Shown: positions 56,401 to 58,720 of the stretch, one piece after another
How the letters are laid out: every line of letters starts with the position of its first letter
Numbering within the stretch: position 1 is the first letter of the stretch
DNA from: Brachycybe producta
Lineage: Eukaryota; Arthropoda; Diplopoda; Playtdesmida; Andrognathidae
DNA: 64,000 bases
Assembly (NCBI GenBank): GCA_036925085.1
Contig: JAUPFP010000022.1
Coordinates: 1,002,501 to 1,066,500, forward strand
Direction of reading: 5' to 3'
Position numbers and translations under genes: made by a program
Notes under the pieces: generated by a model
The model's database searches: none
Told to the model about the DNA's origin: nothing
What the model saw: the letters and a program-made list of their open reading frames with translations, nothing else

Positions 56401-57948
56401 TGTTTTTTTTTAAAAACATCTTTGTATAGAAATAGTTCATTTTAAAAGATAATCAAACATGAAAATTACTATTAAGTAATTTAGCTACCATTCTAGTTTC
56501 TAAAACATTTTCGGTTTTATCTCAGTGCTGTTAATAGCAGAATGGGCCACATTTAAATAAACGGCTGTTCATAAAAACAACTTCAAAAAAAAACTAGAAG
56601 AGCAGCCCAATCACTAAAGGCTATTTTCAAGTTGATATCTTTCAAAATAAACTTTTTATAGACAAAAAATGTTTTTGACAAAAAATGTTTTTAACAAAAA
56701 ATTGTCTACTTTAAAGTTAAAACATTTTTGGTCTAAAAAAGTTTATTTTGAAAGATATCAAGATTAAAAAAATACTACTAAATGATTCAGCTATACTCAC
56801 TTTCTAGTTTTTAACAGACTTTCAATTTCTCCTTAGTGAATGAATTGCTCTTCTGAATCAAAATTTGAAAATTAACAACTTCATAAAATAACTTATAGGA
56901 GAAACAAAGGAAATGTTTTTTTTAGAAACTAGAAGGATATAAAAGCTCAATCACTTGCGGATAATTTTATATCGATATCTTTCAAAATAAACTTTTTATG
57001 CCAAGTTTGAAAACGGACCCAACATTAAATTAAAGCAGACAAATTTGTTTCATTTTTTTTTGTTCGTAAAAAGTTTATTTTGAAAGATAACAAAAACATG
57101 AATGAAAAAAATTACTATTGTGATTCGGCTACCGTGTTCGATATCGTTCAAAATAAGCTTTTTTTAATGTCAAGTTCGAAAACAGAAGCAACATTAAGCA
57201 GACAAATTTGTTTCATTTTTTTTTTGTTCATAAAAAGTTTATTTTGAACGATAACAAAAACATGAATGAAAAAAATTACTATTATGATTCGGCTACCGTG
57301 TTCGATATCGTTCAAAATAAGCTTTTTTTAATGTCAAATTCGAAAACAGACGCAACATTAAGCAGACAAATTTGTTTCATTTTTTTTGTTCATAAAAAGT
57401 TTATTTTGAACGATAACAAAAACATGAATGATAAAAATTACTATTGTGATTCGGCTACCGTGTTCGATATCGTTCAAAATAAGCTTTTTTTAAATGTCAA
57501 GTTCCAAAACGGACCCAACATTAACGCAGACAATTTTAAATTTCTTCTTCATAAAAAAGTTTATTTTGAAAGATAACAAAACCCAAGAATGAAAAATACT
57601 AAATCAAGTGATTCAGCTACAATATATACCCATTCTAGTTTCTAACACACTTGAAATATCTCCTTGTAATGTTGTTGCCCTTTTCTTCTGTGAAATCTGA
57701 GTTTGAAAATCAACCTGGTTCATAAAACACTATTATAGTGAAAAATAAACGATATATTTGAAAGAAAGCATTTTTTACCTGAAAAAATCGGTTCGACAGT
57801 ACAGTTTTCCATCCCTCGAGAAACATTTCTCGGTGAGATTGCACTTACAATCGGCACACTGGACACATTTCGTATGCCAGGCACGATCGAGTACATTAAG
57901 TAAGAAACGGTCCAGTATGGGCCGATCGCAGCCGGCGCACTGAACCAT
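17478..57948 (-). CDS. Lhx1/5: Lhx1/Lhx5-class LIM-homeodomain transcription factor, six coding exons
   Basis: Whole-gene entry; the spliced CDS joins 57948-57779, 52700-52492, 39487-39126, 26737-26557, 17936-17763 and 17671-17478. Every junction has a GT donor and AG acceptor and the phases (2,1,0,1,1) agree, giving 1,290 nt or 429 residues. The order is LIM1 (residues 4-54), LIM2 (63-117), an acidic Ser/Gly/Asp linker, a homeodomain (about 202-261) and a Gly/Pro/Met-rich tail ending in SVW. The LIM1 signature [16 protein letters not shown], the helix-3 motif [11 protein letters not shown] and the following GARRHFF stretch place it in the Lhx1/5 (Lim1) group rather than Lhx2/9, Lhx3/4, Isl or Lmx. 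Family members are nuclear DNA-binding regulators whose LIM domains bind Ldb/CLIM cofactors; they act in head organiser, nervous system, limb and kidney development. The exact start and the small last intron are the least certain parts. Confidence 0.95.
17672..17762 (-). other. Lhx1/5: Predicted 91-bp mini-intron of Lhx1/5
   Basis: The donor is ACAG|GTATGA and the acceptor ATCGTTCCGTTGATAG. A CTGAAT or CTGAT branch-point candidate lies 25-35 bases before the acceptor. Its length is 1 mod 3, exactly what is needed to move from the exon 5 frame to the frame ending in SVW. All other introns of the gene exceed 5 kb. The alternative is a one-base assembly error in a continuous exon. Confidence 0.8.
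17763..17936 (-). CDS. Lhx1/5: Lhx1/5 coding exon 5: C-terminal activation region, part 1
   Basis: Encodes residues 308(split)-365 plus one base. The acceptor is TTTAATTCAG|ATAATAGC. The protein reads [20 protein letters not shown] followed by a Gly, Pro and Met-rich stretch; the YDFFP core is shared with Lhx1/5 proteins. Reading straight through past 17763 stays open for about 32 codons and then stops at a TAA, without ever reaching the conserved SVW end, which lies in another frame. A donor ACAG|GTATGA at 17762 resolves this (see the small intron). An intron-retaining isoform would end early. Confidence 0.92.
18001..18190. repeat. V repeat, single unit
   Basis: GGCCCTCATTACAGAAAG, TGTCATATCTCGATCATAAC and ATATGACAGTCATAAAATAA match the units at 44720-45700 and a fragment at 6610-6720. 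Confidence 0.55.
18218..18915. repeat. F hairpin modules, several overlapping copies in Lhx1/5 intron 4
   Basis: CAAAATAAACGTTTTTATAG faces AAAAAGTTTATTTTGAAAG. CTTCTAGTTTCTAAAACA occurs repeatedly, and AGACATTGTGTCTTTCAGGT at about 18811 forms a short hairpin of its own. A Y fragment lies at 18555-18612. Confidence 0.6.
18916..19921. other. Intronic sequence without a recognised element
   Basis: It holds (TC)n-rich sequence at 19255-19325, poly-G at 19523-19537 and (AAG)n at 19743-19760. Nothing else is supported. Confidence 0.45.
19922..20107. mobile_element. A-family element A7, right end truncated
   Basis: It starts ACAGGCATTTAGAAATCGGG and follows the family to CGGAGCCAACTTCTGG, then stops short of the GCCTGT end. 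A C-family element begins 19 bp later. Confidence 0.7.
20126..20677. mobile_element. C-family element, the intact reference copy (552 bp)
   Basis: The left end is TTAAGGTGGCTCTATAAATA...GGCGCCACTGAAGTGGCTAG. The right end is its inverse, AGCCATTCCAGTGACACCAT...AAATAAATATCTATGAGGC then AACCTTAA. The interior is an F-type hairpin (ATATCTTTCAAAATAAAC). The palindromic CCACTGCAGTGG-like word is where A elements land in other copies. Confidence 0.7.
20711..21412. mobile_element. W element with a second inverted-repeat element inside
   Basis: The outer ends are ACAGAGCCCTGTAAAGGACA on the left and CGTGTCCTTTACGGCTCCAT on the right. Inside, 20818-21242 has its own ends, AGCTGGTCGGTCGCCCACTA and GTAATGGGCGACCAGCTTTA, with GTGACGTGGCGCGGAGAAAA inverted on both sides. 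Open frames within are not recognisable proteins. Confidence 0.65.
21437..21801. mobile_element. hAT superfamily non-autonomous element
   Basis: CAGGGGTGCTCAAACTTTTC at one end and GGCCTTAGTTTGGTCAGCCC then TG at the other are classic hAT (Charlie-like) termini. They are flanked by perfect 8-bp duplications ATCTAAAG at 21429-21436 and 21802-21809. At 365 bp it has no transposase frame. Confidence 0.85.
21810..22600. other. Intronic sequence with simple repeats
   Basis: It holds (ATT)n at 22030-22048, (CAT)n at 22209-22240, (AGG)n at 22297-22316 and (TC)n at 22387-22419. No gene is supported. Confidence 0.5.
22602..22800. mobile_element. J element, AATCTGC-rich palindrome, copy 1
   Basis: GTTACTTGTCAATCTGCGGA on the left faces ATTCCACAAATTGACAAGTA on the right, and AGATTGCCTAGGCAATCTGC recurs in both arms. 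Partial copies lie at 33850 and 36610. Confidence 0.65.
23389..23594. mobile_element. A-family element A8 with 9-bp target duplication
   Basis: ACAGGCAG...CTGCCTGT is flanked by CATAACGTA on both sides (23380-23388 and 23595-23603). The centre reads CAACGTCAGACTACATAACC, the more perfectly palindromic subfamily shared with A11. Confidence 0.85.
23681..23988. mobile_element. D-family hAT-like element D2
   Basis: The ends are TAGGGCTCGGATTTTCATG and AAAATCCGACCCCTA. The flanks TTTATAAG and TTTATTAG differ at one base of eight. The middle holds GAGGCTAGAACTGTAG and ACATCTAGCCTCTTA. Confidence 0.75.
24541..25085 (+). repeat. T repeat, copy 2, uninterrupted reference
   Basis: It is about 545 bp, from TGCTTTTATTTCAGTTGACA to TTTCATTCTGAAACTGCA. 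It is very similar to 51120-51610 base for base. It has no inverted ends, no poly-A tail and no long frame, so its class is unknown. Confidence 0.65.
25116..25210. repeat. pogo/Tigger-like terminal fragment
   Basis: TACAGTAGGACGTCGATTAT then CGGAAC has the CAGTaG...CTCGATTATC pattern of pogo/Tigger ends, and TTCCGATAATTAAAAG follows. The other end was not found. Confidence 0.4.
25292..25764. mobile_element. hAT superfamily non-autonomous element, second type
   Basis: The termini CAGCGGTCGCCAGCCTTTCG and CACCGGCTGGCGACCGCTG are inverted repeats. The perfect 8-bp duplication CTCTACTG is at 25284-25291 and 25765-25772. It is 473 bp and AT-rich inside, without a transposase. Confidence 0.88.
25773..26556. 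other. Intron 4 sequence next to exon 4, no element recognised
   Basis: GC content rises near 26020-26200 with GGTGGTTGTTGGTGGTGG; short overlapping open frames there lack any recognisable domain. (TTG)n lies at 26539-26550. Confidence 0.4.
26557..26737 (-). CDS. Lhx1/5: Lhx1/5 coding exon 4: homeodomain recognition helix and conserved post-homeodomain segment
   Basis: Encodes residues 248-307 plus one base. The acceptor is TTTAAG|GTTTGG, and the exon starts exactly with [12 protein letters not shown], that is W48, F49, Q50 and N51 of the homeodomain; Asn51 and Arg53 are the DNA-contacting residues. It then reads [19 protein letters not shown], the class-specific segment just after the homeodomain in Lhx1/5, and ends at GFGYFS with donor CTCGG|GTAAGC. 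The exon was too short and fragmented to be found by length alone; homology and phase define it. Confidence 0.97.
26811..26945. mobile_element. AB pogo-like MITE, copy next to exon 4
   Basis: CAGTGGACATTGTTTAACAC on the left faces GTGTTAAACGACTTTTTCAG then TG on the right, and AAAGAATTATTATCGG lies inside. The same ends recur at 36440-36582 and 39538-39960. Confidence 0.55.
27005..27430. repeat. F hairpin modules, two adjacent copies
   Basis: GAAACTAGAAGAGTAAGC at 27010, TTTCAAAATAAACTTTTTAT at 27061 and AAAAGTTTATTTTGAAAGAT at 27123 form one hairpin. GAAACTAGAAGGGTTACTC at 27227 to CCCTTCAAGTTTCTAAAACA at about 27398 forms the next. Confidence 0.65.
27505..27765. repeat. N-type element and mixed sequence
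   Basis: GTCCTTGGCACACAGGCGGC at 27505 is related to the ends of the perfect palindrome at 42018 and to TTGGGCACACAGGCCAC at 62356. The matching opposite end is near 28262-28310 (AAGTCGCCTGTGTGTGTGTT), so the foldback below may sit inside an N element. Confidence 0.4.
27768..28191. mobile_element. Foldback element with truncated A element A9 inserted
   Basis: GCAACTGTTGCTGGTGACAC on the left faces GTGTCACCAGCAACAGTTGC on the right. TTAACAACAGTAGTAAGTGA faces its complement, and CTCTGCTCAGTAATGGTGAG and its inverse frame the centre. A9 (28031-28131, ACAGGCATTTAG to GACGTCACATG) interrupts the right arm and lacks its own right half. Confidence 0.7.
28192..28959. other. Intronic sequence with poly-C tracts
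   Basis: It holds poly-C at 28399-28413 and 28829-28844 and AAAAAA-rich sequence. No gene is supported; the frame at 28419-28754 is A/T-driven. Confidence 0.45.
28960..29495. mobile_element. D-family element D3 with an internally repeated body
   Basis: The ends TAGGGCTCGGATTTTTATGC and AAAATCCGAGCCCCTA enclose two successive GAGGCTAGA...CTAGCCTCTAACCAG cassettes (29113-29180 and 29311-29370). At 536 bp it is about 210 bp longer than normal, so the middle has been duplicated. Confidence 0.7.
29496..30260. other. Intronic sequence with a poly-C run of 25
   Basis: It has GTTGTCCGTGTGAAGCATGC and AAGTGGTCCGTGTGAAGCC around 29800-29850, remnants of a small inverted element, then poly-C at 29870-29894. 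No gene was found. Confidence 0.45.
30265..30495. repeat. F hairpin module
   Basis: AATAAAGAGAAACTTGAATG to GTAGAAGGGTA at the left faces CTTCTAGTTTCTAAAACACT at the right. ATCTTTTAAAGTAAACTTTT faces ATCAAGTTTATTTTGAAAGA. Confidence 0.65.
30663..31022. mobile_element. D-family element D4
   Basis: TAAGGGTTCGGATATTTATG to AAATCCGAGCCCTA, with GAGGCTAGAACTCTAGTTG and ACATCTAGCTTCTAACC inside. Target duplications are not clear. Confidence 0.7.
31023..31845. other. Intronic sequence, CCTTCC-rich
   Basis: It shows poly-C tracts at 31242-31254 and 31424-31440, an F fragment at 31650-31780 and a P fragment (GGGTAGAAACGAACCG) at 31810. No gene is seen. Confidence 0.45.
31846..32052. mobile_element. 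A-family element A10
   Basis: ACAGGCAATTAGAAATCGGG to GATTTCTAATTGCCTGT, 207 bp, TGACGTCA present. No clear target duplication. Confidence 0.8.
32228..32433. mobile_element. A-family element A11 with 9-bp target duplication
   Basis: ACAGGCAG...CTGCCTT is flanked by TGCTAAAAC at 32219-32227 and 32434-32442. It is the long-arm subfamily with CAACGTCAGACTACATAACC, shared with A8. Confidence 0.85.
32434..33249. other. Intronic sequence, nothing recognised
   Basis: It holds GGAGGGAGGGAGAGAGGGAG at 32750-32770 and (TC)n at 32920-32937. Open frames lack recognisable domains. Confidence 0.4.
33250..33545. repeat. L repeat, copy 1
   Basis: AGCGTTAGATGGCGCCATTA, GGTCACGTGGCAAACTTTTA and TTTGTCCACGTGCTCTGATA align with 42325-42640. 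Its first part also matches the units of the 168-bp array at 43331. Contains CACGTG words. Confidence 0.65.
33850..34000. mobile_element. J element, partial copy 2
   Basis: GTTACCGTCAATCTGCGGAG, CCTAGGCAATCTGCAAAACA, then a short palindrome AAATTCAATACATTTTAAGT/ATTGAATTTTGCAG. The right part after CTAGCAGGTTGGT is lost. Confidence 0.55.
34150..34370. repeat. F hairpin module
   Basis: AGAGAAACTAGAATG, ATAAACTAGAAGGGTAGCTC and ATATCTTTCAAAATAAACTT are present, with AGCTTTATTTTAAAAGATAT opposite. The closing end was displaced by the D5 insertion: CTTCTAGTTTTTAAAACACA resumes at about 34711. Confidence 0.6.
34373..34698. mobile_element. D-family element D5 with perfect 8-bp target duplication
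   Basis: TAGGGTTCGGATTTTGATGC to ATGAAAATCCGAACCCTA is flanked by GTGATTAT at 34365-34372 and 34699-34706. It has landed inside an F module. Confidence 0.88.
35425..35625. repeat. F hairpin module
   Basis: TAGAAACTAGAAGGGTAGAT to CCCTTTCTAGTTTCTAATAC, with ATCTTTTAAAATAAGC and TTTATTTTGAAAGATATC as inner arms. Confidence 0.6.
35747..36071. mobile_element. D-family element D6 with perfect 8-bp target duplication
   Basis: TAGGGGTCGGATTTTGATGC to CAAAATCCGAGCCCTA is flanked by ATTATAAT at 35739-35746 and 36072-36079. The internal GGCTAGATGTCTGG and AGTTCTAGCCTCTAACC words are intact. Confidence 0.88.
36440..36582. repeat. AB pogo-like MITE fragment
   Basis: ATATTTCGTGATATCCGATT and CGCGTTAAACGGTTTTCACT then GTA match the right end of the family. 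The left end is unclear. Confidence 0.45.
36605..36750. mobile_element. J element, partial copy 3
   Basis: ATGTATTGAACTTTGCAGAT, CACTAGCAGGTTGGTTGTTT and CAATCTGCAGATTGACTGAT then TCCG form the right half of the family. Confidence 0.55.
37127..37765. repeat. W-type element expanded by a 20-21-bp minisatellite
   Basis: It starts ACGGAGCCTTGTAAAGGACA, the W terminus, then passes to about 28 units of TTTGAAATTTCAGATATTTT (TG). Units near 37160 are inverted relative to the rest, so the array grew from one arm of a palindrome. It closes in AAAACAGGACAGTGTG. Confidence 0.75.
37840..38095. repeat. F hairpin module
   Basis: AACTTGAATGTATTTTATAA then ACTAGAAGGGTAG to CTTCTAGTATCTAACACAGC, with TATCTTTCAAAATAAAATTT inside. 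Confidence 0.55.
38346..38679. mobile_element. D-family element D7
   Basis: TAGGGCTCGGATTTTTATGC to CATAAAAATCCGTGCCCTA. GAGGCTAGAACGTTCTAG and ACATCTAGTCTCTAAC are inside. Confidence 0.78.
38927..39010. repeat. Short palindrome close to exon 3
   Basis: AAACAGGGTTCCAACATAGA on the left faces TCTATGTTGGATCCCTGTTT on the right, ending 116 bp from the exon 3 donor. It shares AGGGTTC and CCCTGTTT words with the 168-bp array at 43331. Confidence 0.6.
39126..39487 (-). CDS. Lhx1/5: Lhx1/5 coding exon 3: acidic linker and homeodomain helices 1-2
   Basis: Encodes residues 127(split)-247. The acceptor ATGAAG|GTGGCC lacks a strong pyrimidine tract but is the AG that fits the incoming phase, giving [18 protein letters not shown]. 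The linker is rich in Asp, Glu, Ser and Gly, then the homeodomain begins in [18 protein letters not shown]. The homeodomain is cut after its position 46 (MRVIQ|GTAAAT), between helix 3 start and the recognition residues. A break at homeodomain position 46/47 is a widespread intron site in LIM and paired-type genes. Continuing past the donor runs quickly into a stop, which supports the splice. Confidence 0.97.
39538..39960. mobile_element. AB pogo-like MITEs with 57-bp tandem expansion, next to exon 3
   Basis: A complete copy at 39538-39677 (TACAGTAGAAATTATTTAAC to TTAAACGGTTTTCACTGTA) is followed by a second that begins GGGAAACCGTTTAACACGAA. In that one AAAAGAATTTTATGCTATTC then TAA...CCGAACATTTATTTCG repeats about three times. 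CAGT ends at TA suit pogo/Tc1-mariner. Confidence 0.6.
40020..40235. repeat. F hairpin module, diverged
   Basis: AATGTTTTAGAAACTAGAAG then AGTAAAT to TACTCTTCTAGTTTGTAAAA, with weak inner arms (TAGTTTATTTTAAAATAA). Confidence 0.5.
40480..40870. repeat. F-like hairpin ending in AGACTAGAAGAG
   Basis: GCAGACTAGAAGAGGAAAAA and ATATCTTTCAAAATAAACTT face AACGTTTATTTTCAAAGATA and AACTCTTCTAGTCTCGACT. The ends differ from other F copies (AGACTAGAAG rather than AAACTAGAAG). Confidence 0.5.
40983..41293. mobile_element. Inverted-repeat element with TTCGACTAGAACA ends
   Basis: GGTTCGACTAGAACAAAACA faces TGTTCTGTTCTAGTCCGGAC. Inside, TAGAATTTGTTCGTTTGTTC faces GAACAAACGAACAAATTCTA (41156-41211), a strong internal hairpin. 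Confidence 0.6.
41325..41480. repeat. K repeat, copy 1
   Basis: AAGTCATAATTTTGTCAGGG then GTTTACTCCCTGGAGGAGTA recur almost exactly at 47370-47470. It goes on into GGCCACCGTGACCAGTTTTG. Confidence 0.65.
42018..42160. mobile_element. Perfect palindrome, two 69-bp arms around a 5-bp loop
   Basis: The left arm begins TTAGGACAAATAAGGGCCTT and the right arm ends with its exact complement; I found no mismatch through all 69 bases. The loop is ATCTG at about 42087-42091. TTGGCACACAGACCACTTTT in the arms relates it to N words at 27505 and 62356. Confidence 0.9.
42325..42640. repeat. L repeat, copy 2
   Basis: It matches 33250-33545 in order: AGCGTTAGATGGCGCCACTA, GATCACGTGGCAAACTTTTA, ATCGCTATTTCTCTACACGT, GTTTGTCCACGTGCTCTGAT. 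A C right-end fragment follows at 42668-42727. Confidence 0.65.
43160..43930. repeat. Tandem array, unit 168-172 bp, about 3.5 copies
   Basis: TTAAGAAATG anchors at 43331, 43499, 43667 and 43839. Each unit carries CGCGTTAGATGGCGCTACTA, AACTTTCTAGTTGACAACTG and TAGAACCCTGTTTCGAGGGT, so it fuses L, D and palindrome words. The array ends in the right half of a D element. Confidence 0.8.
43905..44095. mobile_element. D-family right half (D8)
   Basis: TGACAACTGATAATGACCAG, ACATCTAGCCTCTAACCAGC and the end AAAAATCCGAGCTCTA are present. The left half has been replaced by the 168-bp array. Confidence 0.65.
44402..44471. repeat. (TC)n microsatellite, about 70 bp
   Basis: The longest pure dinucleotide tract of the window, starting after CCCCTCC. 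It is probably length-polymorphic. Confidence 0.95.
44790..44898. mobile_element. D-family mini-element D9, 109 bp, perfect 8-bp target duplication
   Basis: TAGGGTTCGGATTTTCATGC to CATAAAAATCCGAACCCTA keeps both ends but has lost most of the middle. CTCATAAC flanks it at 44782-44789 and 44899-44906. Confidence 0.88.
44951..45045 (+). repeat. Y repeat, copy 4
   Basis: TTGACAATGCATTTCTAGTG, TGGTCCCTCTGTCACAAGCC and ATGGCTGCTTATAGAGTAAT appear in order. This is the plus-strand orientation. Confidence 0.65.
45701..46199. other. Intronic sequence, nothing recognised
   Basis: It holds (GA)n at 45934-45949 and (AAT)n at 46036-46055. No gene is seen. Confidence 0.4.
46262..46533. mobile_element. 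A-family element A12, with an internal partial duplication
   Basis: ACAGGCAATTAAAAATCGGG to CTAATTGCCTGT, 272 bp instead of about 205 because CGCCCTTTTTATGACGACCGGC...AATTGGTT occurs twice. CCACTGCAGTGG flanks both sides (46250-46261 and 46534-46545). Confidence 0.8.
47014..47220. mobile_element. A-family element A13 with 9-bp target duplication
   Basis: ACAGGCGTTTAGAAATCGGG to CTAAATGCCTAT is flanked by TAGCATTAG at 47005-47013 and 47221-47229. Confidence 0.88.
47360..47480. repeat. K repeat, copy 2
   Basis: AAGTCATAATTTTGTCAGGG and GTTTACTCCCTGGAGGAGTA match 41325. It diverges after GACCACGGTTGGCCCGAAG. Confidence 0.65.
48478..49138. mobile_element. R element with CTATCGTGAA-type ends, split by D10
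   Basis: AAGCCCCGTTTTCACGATGA then TAG faces CTATCGCCGTGAAAACGAGG then CTTA. ACTATCGTGAGAACTATCAT-like words recur inside. Without D10 it would be about 350 bp. Confidence 0.68.
48739..49050. mobile_element. D-family element D10, nested in R
   Basis: TAGGGCTCGGATTTTTATAC to CATAAAAATCCGAGCCCTA. The flanks are GTCATGAC and GTCTCATG, similar but not a clean duplication. Confidence 0.78.
49194..49400. mobile_element. A-family element A14
   Basis: ACAGGCAGAGTTAGAAATCG to TTCTAACTGCCTGT. TACTCAGC occurs on both sides (49186-49193 and, after one base, 49402-49409), an 8-of-9 target duplication within the C right end. Confidence 0.82.
49429..50154. other. Intronic sequence, nothing recognised
   Basis: An F fragment (CTTTCTAGTTTCTAAAACAC) lies at 49439, with (AAT)n at 49752-49775. 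The frame at 49707-50015 has no recognisable domain. Confidence 0.4.
50155..50353. mobile_element. A-family element A15 with 9-bp target duplication
   Basis: ACAGGCATTAAGAAATCGGG to TTCTAAATGCCTGT is flanked by GAAAGAAAC at 50146-50154 and 50354-50362. Reverse orientation; part of the right arm is deleted around AACCAAATTAGAGAGGGG. Confidence 0.88.
50610..51610. repeat. T repeat, copy 3, split by a G-family element
   Basis: ACAAACTTTTATTTAAGTTG at 50618 and CTTGTATTTCTCCTATA precede the insertion. CCCCATAATGAACTAGACTA resumes at 51142 and continues nearly identically to the copy at 24541 up to TTCATTCTGAAACTGCA. Confidence 0.68.
50665..51115. mobile_element. G-family element, copy 3, reverse orientation, inserted in T
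   Basis: Left end TAGGATGTCGAGACATTCAA and right end GATTCATTTAACCTCTA are the inverted G termini. CCGGCGATTGTTGCAATTTT and GGATCACCTTGTGGCGACC confirm the orientation. Confidence 0.68.
51611..52491. other. AT-rich intron sequence next to exon 2, nothing recognised
   Basis: It holds AAACAAGTAA...TTACTTGTTTGA-type words at 51650-51715 in weak inverted arrangement, otherwise A/T runs. Confidence 0.4.
52492..52700 (-). CDS. Lhx1/5: Lhx1/5 coding exon 2: LIM domain 2
   Basis: Encodes Arg57 (split) to Ser126 plus one base. The acceptor reads TTGAAAG|GCGG and the donor TCAG|GTAAAA. It opens with RFGTKCAGC, the invariant junction between the two LIM domains in this class, and carries the second zinc-ligand set C63, C66, H85, C88, C91, C94, C114 and D117. 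The stretch [20 protein letters not shown] is nearly the vertebrate Lhx1/5 sequence. The LIM pair is a protein-binding module for Ldb/CLIM in the family; no DNA contact is expected here. Confidence 0.97.
52805..53060. repeat. F-like hairpin, adjacent to a second copy at 53035-53340
   Basis: TTAGAAACTAGAAGAGTAAC to ACTTCTAGTTTCTAAAACAC, then TTATTAGAAACTAGAAGTGT starts the next. AAATCCGCCTTGGATGCGTC faces GAAGCGCATTCAAGGCGGAT, a distinctive inverted pair. Confidence 0.55.
53455..53935. mobile_element. Z element: inverted ends around a TTTTCCGTGTGTTTGTAAG minisatellite
   Basis: ACGGAAACGCGCGGAAAAAT and TAAGCTACTACAGGCGATAC on the left face TGTATTGCCTATATAGTAGC and TTCCACGCGTTTCCGT on the right. 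The middle is about nine units, 30-36 bp each, that change strand near 53625. Open frames reading [13 protein letters not shown] repeats are artefacts. Confidence 0.68.
53936..54620. other. Intronic sequence, nothing recognised
   Basis: (AGG)n at 54278-54290 and (CCT)n at 54367-54381 face each other. No gene is seen. Confidence 0.4.
54621..55340. mobile_element. G-family element, copy 4, with its right half and flank tandemly duplicated
   Basis: The full element runs TAGAGGGAGG to GGCCCATCCCTA at 55043. A second right half (CACAAGGTGATCCGGGTCCG to GGCCCATCCCC) follows, and both are trailed by AAATAAACATAAAAAG...AAACATGAG. The duplicated unit, about 265 bp, thus includes non-element flank. 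Confidence 0.7.
55341..56234. other. Intron 1 sequence, mostly unremarkable
   Basis: AAGGCCTTGTTTCCACTGGA at 55526 is a single Q-family end. TTAATTTTAGTCTGTTAATT near 56005 is a short duplication. No gene is supported. Confidence 0.4.
56235..56835. repeat. F hairpin modules, two in tandem, in intron 1
   Basis: TTTAGAAACTAGAAGGGTAA at 56269 to CATTCTAGTTTCTAAAACAT at about 56490, then AACTAGAAGAGCAGCCCAAT at 56592 to CTTTCTAGTTTTTAACAGAC. AAAAGTTTATTTTGAAAGAT closes the inner arms. Confidence 0.65.
56905..57665. repeat. F module expanded into a 162-bp tandem array, about three copies
   Basis: CATGAATGAAAAAAATTACT-like anchors stand at 57098, 57261 and 57423. Each unit contains GTGTTCGATATCGTTCAAAA and AAGCAGACAAATTTGTTTCA. 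The array is framed by AGAAACTAGAAGGATATAAA and CATTCTAGTTTCTAACACAC, so it grew inside one F hairpin. Confidence 0.8.
57779..57948 (-). CDS. Lhx1/5: Lhx1/5 coding exon 1: LIM domain 1
   Basis: Encodes residues 1-56 and two bases of Arg57. The ATG at 57948-57946 is the only ATG in a long open frame, sits in a good context (G at -3 and +4), and begins MVQCAGC, where vertebrate Lhx1/5 proteins also start. The zinc ligands are all present: C4, C7, H25, C28, C31, C34, C51 and D54. The donor reads TTCAG|GTAAAA, so the exon ends at 57779 with two bases of a codon completed by the G at 52700. The frame stays open upstream for about 210 more codons (see the leader entry), so a longer N-terminus is possible but not needed. 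Confidence 0.96.
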
Positions 57949-58583
57949 AACGCCAGCAGCGCTCGACGCCCTACCGCTTCCGTACGCTGTGATGGCCGTG
58001 GCTGCAGCTGAAGAAGAATGAGATAAAGATGATGGTGTGGAGGCAACGCCAGCAGAGTTCGGCGGCTGACGGCCGTGTCGTTCTCGTGTCGGCACTGTAA
58101 TGGAACCGATAAGCTCACGATGACCAACGACAAGAGAACCGCTCCGTACAACGATGTTATGTTGTTGTTCTCGATTACAATGAGCCGCCGCCACCACCAC
58201 CGCCGAAGCGGCAGCGTTCGAATGAGGATTATAATGCGAAGACAACGTTCCGAAAGGCGGTGAAGGTGATGACGGTGAATTCGGAGGCGACGATAACGGA
58301 TGTCGACAAGGTGAAACACCGACGACAAGTTTAACGGGTGTCGAACCCGTAGTCCTTGTATCGTTATTGTTATTGTTGCTATTATTTCTAACGACTACGT
58401 TTCGTACGTCGCTTAATCTCGCTCTTGACCGATGATGATGATGATGATGATGATGATGGTTATTATTTGATGGAGGAGTCGTTGCAACTACCGGTGATAT
58501 ACCCGCACCTCCTCGCCGTACAGTCTCAGAGGCGTAGCGGCGGCGATATGCTGCTGCCGTGATGCTCGTATTTATGGTCACCA
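57949..58583 (-). other. Lhx1/5: 5' leader of Lhx1/5 exon 1, open in frame with the LIM domain
   Basis: The frame of exon 1 is open upstream from the Met codon for about 210 codons to 58584, where TTCTATAG|TGGTG could be a splice acceptor. The would-be peptide is low complexity: a His run from (GAT)n at 58434-58457, an Asn run, and Ser, Pro, Ala and Val stretches. It contains no ATG, so it could be translated only from an upstream exon or a non-AUG start. It is most simply 5' UTR; a longer N-terminal isoform is the alternative. Confidence 0.55.
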
Positions 58584-58720
58584 CTATAGAAAATATATAT
58601 TTGAAAATTTAGGACCACTTTTTTTTTGATTTGCGGAAAACAAACAAAGAAAAAACCCGTAAACGTAACAACAAATGTTCAGTTTTTTTTACTGAAACAC
58701 AAGAATTTGTTTTTTTTTTA

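Noticed and set aside
57208..57576. Open frame of 122 residues with an internal repeat on the plus strand
   Set aside because: It follows the 162-bp tandem unit of the F-module array and lies on the opposite strand inside Lhx1/5 intron 1; no known domain.
58075..58328. Other-frame open reading frames over the exon 1 leader, including a 202-residue minus-strand frame
   Set aside because: Arg- and His-rich shadows of the GC-richer exon; only the frame ending in LIM1 connects to known protein sequence.
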